A DNA stretch of 64,000 nt from Candidatus Fimenecus excrementigallinarum (GTDB lineage Bacteria > Bacillota > Clostridia > Oscillospirales > Acutalibacteraceae). Each line of letters begins with the position of its first letter. Position 1 is the stretch's first letter. Where the stretch lies: NCBI GenBank assembly GCA_018714805.1, contig DVMW01000024.1:1-64000 (forward strand). The letters run 5' to 3'. The notes beneath the pieces are model-generated. The model made no database searches, was not told the DNA's origin, and was given only the letters and a program-made list of their open reading frames with translations. This document shows, in pieces, positions 1 to 6,070 of this stretch. Position numbers and translations under genes: made by a program.

Positions 1-351
1 TGGAACTTTTGTCTGATCCCACGCTGTTCTTCCAGCCTTTTTATTGCACCAAAATAATCTTACCCAACCTCGCCAAGTGTCTTTCATCCTATATTTTTTG
101 TATTCATTTGTTAGTTTATCAACTACTCATTCAACGAATCAACATCTGCTACCCATTCAATTTTTCCATTTTGATTAAATAATTTGCATTTAAGCGAATA
201 TGCTTATATCCATTTTATAACCCCTTATCGATTCGACCAAACAATGGCACTTGCTTGCATCAAACCGAACTGTAGTTGAATGAAGAATATATGTCATATC
301 TTTTTTCATGCAGATGTCTTCAAGTGCAATTTCAATCACTTTTTTCTTCCG
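1..351. other. AT-rich gene-poor end of foreign segment
   Basis: No convincing gene is visible. The stretch is markedly AT-richer than the rest of the window and lies just downstream of the broken recombinase reading frame. It is probably decayed mobile-element DNA continuing past the window edge. Confidence 0.5.
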
Positions 352-990
352 TTATAATACGGATTCAATCTCATCTATTGCGCCATATTGCTCATCATAG
401 CGGCGCTGCAAATCAGATATCTTTCGGTCATAATAGGGATCGCTTATATCCAAACCGTCCATTTGCCGTTCCAGGCGGGATTTTGTGCCTAACGTCTGCC
501 GAAGCTGCACCTGTAATGCTTCCAGCTGCTTCTCCAAATCGTTCGTATCGACAGCGGAGCCGATTTTCGCTTTGATTGCATCCGCAAACCGTGGGTCACT
601 GACCATATCGGAGATAATTGACGCTACCATGCGGTTCATCTCCGTCTGTTCTATATTCAGCCGGAAAGTACACTCATGACCGGTCGGTGTAACGGTATTC
701 TTGCAGTAATAGTAATAGCGGGTCTTTTGTCCTTGCTGTGGGCTTTCGCAATATTCCCGTACAGGCTTTTGCCGCAGCAGGGACATTTCAGAATACCGGA
801 CAGGATATGTGCGTGGGTAGGGTCATTGACTTTCTCTCGCCGGTAAGCATTGACTTTCCGTTTTTCCTGCGCGAGGTTCCAATCTTCTTCTGAAATGATA
901 GCCTCATGCTTCCCCTCGTATACAGGGAACTCCGATTGCTCAACCACGTGCATCTCATTCCGTGTGCCGATTTTCTTCTCTGTCCGGCGA
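352..990 (-). pseudogene. Large serine recombinase, C-terminal fragment, frameshifted
   Basis: Two overlapping minus-strand frames join into one recombinase C-terminus. The upstream part (from about 990 to 728) has the motif NEMHVVEQSEFPVYEG followed by a zinc ribbon (GILKCPCCGKSLYGN). The downstream part continues with RYYYYCKNT...GHECTF, supplying the remaining ribbon cysteine, then a coiled coil ending in ESVL. The join needs a 1-base correction in the T-run at 725-728 (A-run on the coding strand), so a single-base deletion has broken the gene. The catalytic resolvase domain is absent because the sequence upstream of about 990 is unrelated. The zinc ribbon plus coiled coil is typical of TnpX/Tn4451-like large serine recombinases. 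It cannot be active as it stands. Confidence 0.85.
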
Positions 991-1171
991 AACCGGCGGC
1001 CAGCGTATCGTCAAAATATTGCTCAATCATGTAGGTGACTTCTGCAAAGCGTGGGCTTTCCAAAAGGCGGTTGACAATCTCCGCATTGGCTTTTCCGGTG
1101 TACAGATTCCGCGCCGCCTGCACCGACAGGCCCAGTTCTTCAATATCAAAATTTGTCCGGTCGGGTGTATT
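991..1171 (-). pseudogene. Unrecognised fragment between recombinase and methyltransferase pieces
   Basis: About 60 codons (NTPDRTNFDIEELG ... IEQYFDDTLAAGFAGQ) stay open in the same frame as the methyltransferase piece upstream but do not resemble a methyltransferase. The acidic, aromatic composition suggests an accessory protein of a conjugative element; I do not recognise the family. It reads directly into the antisense-like frame of the recombinase fragment, so the 233-codon open frame covering 788-1489 is a chimera of three unrelated pieces, not a gene. Confidence 0.45.
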
Positions 1172-1489
1172 GACCTCCGGGAAATCCAGGTCATACCAAG
1201 GCACACCGGATGCCCCGACACGATGTACACGGCTGTCCAATCTACATCCAATATGCAATACAAGAGCTTCTGAATCCATAGCAAGTATTTTTCTGACCCA
1301 GTCATCAAAGACCCTTGCCTGCATTGCCATAAAATAGGCCAGCCATTTTGACTTTGATTTCTTTCCCAGTAGTACGGTATTTTCCGCCCATATCTTTTCA
1401 GCAGTCCTGTCCTCAAGAATAATCCCCATTTGGCTGACCTTCGCCTTACCGTACAGTGGAATATATAAAGTGCTATTTACATTATCCAT
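1172..1489 (-). pseudogene. Class I SAM methyltransferase (LCM/PPM1-type), N-terminal fragment
   Basis: The first 106 codons match the N-terminus of the leucine-carboxyl-methyltransferase-like family (COG3315-type O-methyltransferases): STLYIPLYGKA near the start, KSKWLAYFMAMQA, the SAM-binding region VLHIGCRLDSR and WYDLDFPEV. The family is normally about 270 aa, so roughly 60 percent is missing. Similarity stops abruptly after DFPEV at about 1172. The start codon (1489) lies 6 nt after the stop of the ABC permease gene, so it was the last gene of the AbrB-ABC operon before truncation. The product would lack most of the SAM fold. Confidence 0.75.
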
Positions 1490-1495
1490 ATACCG

Positions 1496-2149
1496 TCACA
1501 AATCGATCCTTTCAAAATTACGTATGGCTCTCTGAATAGAGATCAAAGTAAGCGCAAAATACATTGTCGCCCCAAGCAGAAGGGCACATATCTGCAAGCC
1601 GATATGCGCAAATCCGAAGGCATTCAAAGCCGCCATACCCGGAATATGAAACAGCGTTTCACCCAGCCCTACCACAAGAAATGCCGCAACAATAAACATT
1701 ACAAACGGTCTGGCGAAGCGATAGGCTGTTTTAAAAAATCCGCCCACAAAGATGCTCTGAAACAGACCTAGGATCAGCAGCACAAAACCAAGATATACAA
1801 GATTGGCATTCATCAGCGGATTGCTCCTGTAAACCTCCGCTTCGGATAGTGCAGTCATACGGATCAGAGTTACAGCGGCAGTCAGCACAAAATAGCAAAG
1901 CTGGATAAATCCGCAAAAGAGGTATTTTGCTCTGACCACATCTGCCTTCGCCACCGGCAGGAGCGCCGTATAGGTGATATCGTTTGCCTCTCTTGCCGCC
2001 TGAAAGGACTGGAACAGGCCGAGGCACAGGAAAAAGGCGCTGACCAAGATAGGATAACCGGGGACAAACGCCATCAGGCCAAAGGCAATAAAAAGATAAG
2101 ATAACGGCGAAGCAGCCAACTTCATTTCTTTCTTCAACAATCGTATCAT
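1496..2149 (-). CDS. ABC-2 type transporter permease
   Basis: The 217-aa protein has about six hydrophobic segments and the general layout of ABC-2 permeases (starts MIRLLKKEMKL, small loop with AAREANDITYTALLPV after TM2, as in ABC2_membrane_5-type permeases). It overlaps the ATPase gene upstream by 4 nt (ATGA), so the two are translationally coupled and should form one exporter. The substrate cannot be read from sequence. Related operons often act in antimicrobial or peptide export and self-protection, which is only a possibility here. Confidence 0.85.
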   Translation of the reverse strand: MIRLLKKEMKLAASPLSYLFIAFGLMAFVPGYPILVSAFFLCLGLFQSFQAAREANDITYTALLPVAKADVVRAKYLFCGFIQLCYFVLTAAVTLIRMTALSEAEVYRSNPLMNANLVYLGFVLLILGLFQSIFVGGFFKTAYRFARPFVMFIVAAFLVVGLGETLFHIPGMAALNAFGFAHIGLQICALLLGATMYFALTLISIQRAIRNFERIDL

Positions 2150-2865
2150 ATGTTGGCGCCCCTTTCCATCCGCAAAATTGCTTCTTCTATGCTTTCGCCT
2201 GCTTCACAGCAGTTTTTTCTGAAATCCTCTTGTGGGTAGCTGGCTACAAGCTTTCCGTCCCGAATATACAGAATATCGTCGGCACACTTCTCAATATCCG
2301 AGGTGATGTGTGTGGAAAACAGGATGGAAACGCCACGCTTTTTTAATTCCGCAAATATGTCAAGCAGCTCATCCCGGGAAAAAGGATCAAGGCCGCTGGT
2401 AGGCTCATCCAAAATTAGAATCTCCGATTTATGGGACAGAGCCAGAAGCAAATTAAACTTCACCCGCATCCCTTCGGAGAGTTCAGAAGGCATCTTGTTC
2501 TCGTCCAGCGCAAACAAAGAAAGATATTCCTGATATGCTTCTTCATTCCATGTGTCAAAGAACATCCTTGTAACAGAAACGATGTCTTTTATTTTTCGCT
2601 TTGGATAGTAGTTGACCGCCCCCGTAGAATACCCAATCCGCTGCTTGATCTGCTTCTCGTTCCGGGAAAATGGCAGCCCGAAGTAATCAATTTCGCCGCC
2701 GTCAGGATGAACAAGGCCCAGTATAGATTTGATTGTTGTCGTTTTTCCGGCTCCATTTCGGCCAATGAATCCCACAATCCGTCCGGCGTTCAGTTGAAAA
2801 GACAAGCCAGATAAGGTGAAAGAAGGATAGGTTTTTCTCAAATTTTTAATCTCACACAGAACCAT
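2146..2865 (-). CDS. ABC transporter ATP-binding protein
   Basis: A 239-aa nucleotide-binding subunit that would power the permease encoded next. Walker A is GRNGAGKTTT (about residues 35-44), the signature is LSEGMRV (a degenerate LSGGQ, common in ABC-2 exporters), Walker B plus D-loop is ILILDEPTSGLD, and the switch His is in FSTHITSD. The start codon follows the stop of the AbrB-like gene directly (TAG then ATG). Its ribosome site AGGAGG sits inside the last codons of that gene, so expression is tied to the regulator. Confidence 0.93.
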   Translation of the reverse strand: MVLCEIKNLRKTYPSFTLSGLSFQLNAGRIVGFIGRNGAGKTTTIKSILGLVHPDGGEIDYFGLPFSRNEKQIKQRIGYSTGAVNYYPKRKIKDIVSVTRMFFDTWNEEAYQEYLSLFALDENKMPSELSEGMRVKFNLLLALSHKSEILILDEPTSGLDPFSRDELLDIFAELKKRGVSILFSTHITSDIEKCADDILYIRDGKLVASYPQEDFRKNCCEAGESIEEAILRMERGANI

Positions 2866-3081
2866 CTAATCGTCCTCCTGTTCCGTTTCAAATACGGCTG
2901 CTGCAAATTGTGAAAACATGGTTTTGGGTGGGATAGCAATCCCTCTTTTTTCATCTCCCAGAAGCACCACCGTATCTCCCGGATGAATATCAAATATTTC
3001 TCGTGCCTGTTTTGGTATCACAATCTGACCCTTTTCTCCCACCGTAGCAGTCCATGCATATTTTCCTTTTGGCTTACCCAT
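2866..3081 (-). CDS. AbrB/SpoVT-type DNA-binding regulator
   Basis: A 71-aa protein with the swapped-hairpin AbrB/MazE-like signature (VGEKGQIVIPKQAREIFDIHPG, then a hydrophobic strand VVLLGD). It is the first gene of a minus-strand operon regulator-ATPase-permease-methyltransferase remnant. Homologues in this position are thought to autoregulate the operon. The near-perfect palindrome over the -10 box just upstream (3098-3126) is the obvious operator candidate. Ribosome site GAGGAGG is 7-8 nt before ATG 3081. Confidence 0.88.
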   Translation of the reverse strand: MGKPKGKYAWTATVGEKGQIVIPKQAREIFDIHPGDTVVLLGDEKRGIAIPPKTMFSQFAAAVFETEQEDD

Positions 3082-3097
3082 TATAGCGCCTCCTCAA

Positions 3098-3146
3098 AAG
3101 TATGATTTGTATAACAAATTATACTTCATAATCGCAGAACTGTCAA
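3098..3146 (-). promoter_or_regulatory. Perfect sigma-A promoter with overlapping palindromic operator
   Basis: Read on the minus strand, TTGACA (3141-3146), a 17-bp spacer and TATAAT (3118-3123) match the sigma-A consensus exactly. The -10 box lies inside a 29-bp inverted repeat (3098-3126) with 13-bp arms AAGTATGATTTGT / ACAAATTATACTT (one mismatch, 3-bp centre). A protein bound there would block polymerase; the AbrB-like product of the first gene is the likely ligand (inference). Confidence 0.85.
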
Positions 3147-3175
3147 CGGACAGTAAAGCGCTTTCTACACATGAC

Positions 3176-3217
3176 AGAGAGGGCAAAGACACCTCACAAA
3201 GCATCTTTGCCCTCTCT
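3176..3217. terminator. 14-bp perfect hairpin after rlmD
   Basis: AGAGAGGGCAAAGA and its exact complement flank a 14-nt loop, just past the rlmD stop and upstream of the AbrB operon promoter. There is no clean T-run on either side, so termination is likely but not certain. Confidence 0.55.
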
Positions 3218-3235
3218 ATCGTAATATTTGTATTC

Positions 3236-4666
3236 TCAAATCATCCCAAAATACTTTAGCGCCTCTGTAATCGCCGCTTCCTTTTCCGGAGGGCATTTCG
3301 GCACTTTAGCATCTTCCTTCTTTGACAGGTTATAGTTCTGTCCAACATCCAGCCCACATTTCCGCTTTATCTGTGAGATATACAGAGAAGACACCTTCAA
3401 GCCGGTATGCTCCAACACATATGCCTTGATCTGCTCATAGGTCGCGCCCTTCTGGAAACTAGACATATCCATATCCTCCAACGAGAACTCCACACGCACT
3501 TTCTTCGAGTCGATTTCTCCCTTGGAAAGCAAAACAACCGTCTCCACATGGTTTGTGTGCGGGAACATATCGACGGGCTGAATTTTCCTGACGCGGTAGC
3601 CGTGCCTGCACAGGTACAGCAGGTCGCGCTGCTGGGTTTCGGGGTTGCAGGAAATGTAGACGACCCGCGCGGGGACGAGGGAGACGAGCGACCGCAGAAA
3701 GGGGAGGCTGCTGCCCGCGCGCGGCGGGTCCAAAAGCACCACGTCCGCGTGCTCGCCGGCCGCCGCCATCCCGGTCAGGAATTCGCCCGCGTCGGCCTCT
3801 ATAAAACGGATGTTTTGTATCCCGTTTCGCCTTGCGTTTTCGCGCGCATCGGCCACGGCGTCGCCGTTCAGCTCCACGCCGATAACGGTTTTTGCGTGCT
3901 TCGCCGCGAAAATGCCAATCGTGCCGGTCCCGCAATAGGCGTCTATGACGGTCTCGGTCCCGCGAAGCGCGGCAAATTCCAGCGCCTTTCGGTACAGCAC
4001 CTCGGTTTGGACGGGGTTGATTTGGTAAAACGCCCGGGCGCTGATTTGAAAGGTGCAGCCGCCGAGCCGCTCCTCAATCTTGCCCGGTCCGTACAGCACC
4101 GTTTCGCGCGCGCCGAGCACCATCCCCGTGTGCGCGCCGTTGACGTTTTGCAGCACGGTGGTAATCTCCGGGTGGCGCTTTAAGAGTGCGGCGAGGAAAT
4201 CGCGCTTGTGCGGAAAGGCGGGGGAGCCCGTAACGAGCACGACCATCAGCTGCCTGCTTTGAAAGCCGCGCTTGACAAGCACGTGCCGCAGAAAGCCGGT
4301 CTGCCGGTCCGGGTCGTAGGGCGTCAGGCGGAACTGCCCCAAAAGCGTCCGCACGGTGCCGATGACCTCGTCCGCCTTTTCGTCCTCGATTAAGCACCGC
4401 TCGACCGCCACAACGCGCCGCGATTTCGCCTGGTACACACCGGAAATGATTTTGCCGCTGCGCGTGCGCGCAAACGCCGCCTGCACCTTGTTGCGGTAAT
4501 GGTAGGGGTTCTCCATGCCGAGGATTTCCTCCACATGGCAGAATTTCCCAAGCAGGCGGATGCACTTGACCTGCTTGTATTGCAGCTGCTGCGGGTAGGT
4601 GAGGTTCTGCAGCTGGCAGCCGCCGCACGTCTTGGCGTACGGGCAGCCGGATACCGATTTGCCCAT
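3236..4666 (-). CDS. rlmD: 23S rRNA (uracil-1939-C5)-methyltransferase RlmD, with foreign-looking C-terminal tail
   Basis: A 476-aa TrmA/RumA-family enzyme that methylates U1939 of 23S rRNA with SAM. Visible are the Fe-S cysteines CPYAKTCGGC (residues 8-17) with a later Cys in VERCLIED, the SAM motif DAYCGTGTIG, DPPRAG, and the catalytic Cys in YISCNPE. There is no N-terminal TRAM domain. I start at ATG 4666, behind AGGAGG; the open frame upstream is non-coding. Residues after about 385 (from KVRVEF to the end, GMI) form a ~90-aa tail absent from minimal RlmD proteins. It is encoded in AT-richer DNA like the adjacent mobile element, suggesting the tail was supplied by integration at the gene's 3' end. 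Confidence 0.92.
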   Translation of the reverse strand: MGKSVSGCPYAKTCGGCQLQNLTYPQQLQYKQVKCIRLLGKFCHVEEILGMENPYHYRNKVQAAFARTRSGKIISGVYQAKSRRVVAVERCLIEDEKADEVIGTVRTLLGQFRLTPYDPDRQTGFLRHVLVKRGFQSRQLMVVLVTGSPAFPHKRDFLAALLKRHPEITTVLQNVNGAHTGMVLGARETVLYGPGKIEERLGGCTFQISARAFYQINPVQTEVLYRKALEFAALRGTETVIDAYCGTGTIGIFAAKHAKTVIGVELNGDAVADARENARRNGIQNIRFIEADAGEFLTGMAAAGEHADVVLLDPPRAGSSLPFLRSLVSLVPARVVYISCNPETQQRDLLYLCRHGYRVRKIQPVDMFPHTNHVETVVLLSKGEIDSKKVRVEFSLEDMDMSSFQKGATYEQIKAYVLEHTGLKVSSLYISQIKRKCGLDVGQNYNLSKKEDAKVPKCPPEKEAAITEALKYFGMI

Positions 4667-4704
4667 GCGTCCGCCTCCTTTTCCAAATCTGCGCTGTTTT
4701 AAGC

Positions 4705-4733
4705 ATCGTACCATATTTTTGCGCAAACCGCAA
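4705..4733 (-). promoter_or_regulatory. rlmD promoter
   Basis: Minus strand TTGCGG (4728-4733), 17-bp spacer, TACGAT (4705-4710), about 40 nt before the rlmD start. Confidence 0.6.
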
Positions 4734-4968
4734 CTGCGCGCCGGCGCACGCCGCCCTTGTGCCGCGAAGGCCGCGGCAAAACCTGCCGAAATGTTAAACG
4801 CAAGCGTGGAAAAGCTGCGCGCCGCGCCCGCGGTTCTTTGACAAATATGCGGGATTTCATTGAAAAATAAACGGAAATTCGGGGCAAATGTTGAAAAAAG
4901 CATCTGAAACTTGTGCTTTTTCACAAATTTCATCTCGGCTTTTTGTACAACATTTTTACAGCTTCCTC
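4734..4968. other. Intergenic stretch with one hairpin
   Basis: No gene seen. A stem formed by AAAAAAGCA and TGCTTTTT around 4893-4921 has A/T runs on both sides and could stop transcription in either direction. Confidence 0.4.
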
Positions 4969-4997
4969 TTGCCCGCCGCGGGAAAATCTGGTACAAT
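4969..4997 (+). promoter_or_regulatory. Promoter of the 47-aa peptide gene
   Basis: TTGCCC (4969-4974), 17-bp spacer, TACAAT (4992-4997), about 38 nt before ATG 5036. Confidence 0.6.
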
Positions 4998-5035
4998 GGG
5001 GCTGACTTTAAAAGCGGAAAGGAGATGCGACCCAC

Positions 5036-5179
5036 ATGGATATCAACACGATTATGGAGGCCATCACGGGGGCTTTTACGCAGCTTGGCGAGCTTCTGGC
5101 CGGCCTGAACCTGCCGGTGGAAGAAATTCAGAATTTCTTCATGGACATCATCAACCAAATCATGGGCCTGTTTGCGTAA
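5036..5179 (+). CDS. 47-aa acidic hydrophobic peptide, unknown
   Basis: The short frame starts MDINTIMEAITGAFTQLG and ends QIMGLFA. It has its own promoter, a ribosome site (GGAGAT, about 12 nt upstream) and a strong terminator (5196-5229), so it looks like a real monocistronic gene. It contains no Lys or Arg and about six Asp/Glu. Hydrophobic residues recur every 3-4 positions, suggesting an amphipathic helix that could lie on a membrane or protein. A cationic bacteriocin is unlikely because of the negative charge. I do not recognise a family; the function is unknown. Confidence 0.65.
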   Translation: MDINTIMEAITGAFTQLGELLAGLNLPVEEIQNFFMDIINQIMGLFA

Positions 5180-5195
5180 TCAAACCGGGACCGGG

Positions 5196-5229
5196 CCGGC
5201 GGCGTTTCGCGCCGCCGGTTTGCTTTTTT
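5196..5229 (+). terminator. Terminator of peptide gene
   Basis: CCGGCGGCG / CGCCGCCGG stem (5196-5204, 5210-5218) followed by TTTGCTTTTTT. Confidence 0.88.
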
Positions 5230-5244
5230 CTCTAAGGAGCTCTC

Positions 5245-5826
5245 ATGCGAAAAGCATTTCGAATTTTTGCGGCGCTGGGCCTTGCCTTCCTGCTGCTTTG
5301 CGCCTGCGCGCATACAGAAGAACCGGTTCCGACCGCCGCGCCGGGCACGACGGCCCCGGCCGCGGCGACCACCGCCGCGCCCGCGCTTACCGAGCCCGCC
5401 CCGACCGCCGCGCCCGAGACGACCGCGGCCGCGGCCGCGCCGGAACAAACGGAGCCGTACAACCTGACGCTGCCCGAGGGGGATTATACGACCTTGTTTA
5501 CCGATGACCCGAACAACAAGTTCATCCGCGCCGTGTCGGAAAAATACGGCGTGGACGCGTCGCTGCTGGCCTGCGCGTATACCGAGCCCGCCAGCGACAG
5601 CAACCAGGTCTGGCAGTTCTCCGGCAAAACGGACGCCGCCGGGAAGCTGCGGCGCAGCGCGTCGACGCTCAAATACGTGTACATGGTGACCGACGACTGC
5701 AAGACCATCCAGCGCACGGGCGGCCTTACGGGCAACGACGGCTATTCGGCTGCGGCGGGCTTCGTCGTGTTCCAGACGGCCAAGCAGCTTGTGCTGCCGC
5801 AGTTTGAGGCGCAGCTGAACGCCTGA
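5245..5826 (+). CDS. Putative lipoprotein with Ala/Thr/Pro stalk
   Basis: A 193-aa exported protein. A type II signal peptide (hydrophobic run to LLLCAC, likely lipid Cys at residue 21) is followed by a ~50-residue linker made almost only of A, T, P and E, which would act as a cell-wall-spanning stalk. A C-terminal ~120-aa globular part of unknown family begins LTLPEGDYTTLF and contains KYGVDASLLACAY. The start ATG 5245 has AAGGAG 6-8 nt upstream, just after the preceding terminator. No enzyme motif was recognised. Confidence 0.8.
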   Translation: MRKAFRIFAALGLAFLLLCACAHTEEPVPTAAPGTTAPAAATTAAPALTEPAPTAAPETTAAAAAPEQTEPYNLTLPEGDYTTLFTDDPNNKFIRAVSEKYGVDASLLACAYTEPASDSNQVWQFSGKTDAAGKLRRSASTLKYVYMVTDDCKTIQRTGGLTGNDGYSAAAGFVVFQTAKQLVLPQFEAQLNA

Positions 5827-5831
5827 TTTTC

Positions 5832-5866
5832 CCGCCTGCGGGGGTTCCCCGCGGGCGTTTTTTGTC
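5832..5866 (+). terminator. Terminator of lipoprotein gene
   Basis: GC-rich stem (CGCC-GCGGGG / CCCCGC-GGCG) followed by TTTTTTG right after the stop. Confidence 0.8.
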
Positions 5867-5976
5867 CCGTGCTTGTGCAAAATCCATTGAAAACACCCGG
5901 AAATCCCGCGTCTTTTGCCCGGTTTTATAAAATGTCGGGAAAATTCGGAAAAAAGGTGGAAATCCCGAAAGGTTTA

Positions 5977-5985
5977 TGGTAAAAT
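5977..5985 (+). promoter_or_regulatory. Extended -10 element of ppdK
   Basis: TGG then TAAAAT (5980-5985); a weak -35 (TGGAAA, 5957-5962) is at 17-bp spacing. The ~75-nt leader holds a GC-rich hairpin with no T-run. Confidence 0.5.
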
Positions 5986-6070
5986 ATCGGATGGTCCTCT
6001 GTGCCCCGCGCCTTGCCGGCGCACGGGCCAGCCAGATTTTCAGAAGGCAATGAAAAATGGAGGTAATTGC

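Larger units (their letters stand above)
1..3510. mobile_element. Remnant/right end of an integrated element abutting rlmD
   Basis: This block differs from the rest of the window in base composition (much more AT) and in content. It holds a broken large serine recombinase, fragments of unrelated genes joined end to end, and an AbrB-ABC transporter operon. Its right edge appears to lie inside the 3' part of rlmD at about 3510-3540, where codon use switches from very GC-rich to ordinary. Integration into the 3' end of rlmD/rumA is known for some integrative elements of Firmicutes. That this is such an insertion is an inference; the left end is outside the window. Confidence 0.6.

Noticed and set aside
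788-1489. One 233-aa protein gene
   Set aside because: Three unrelated segments in one accidental frame; the last ~60 codons are the wrong frame of a recombinase.
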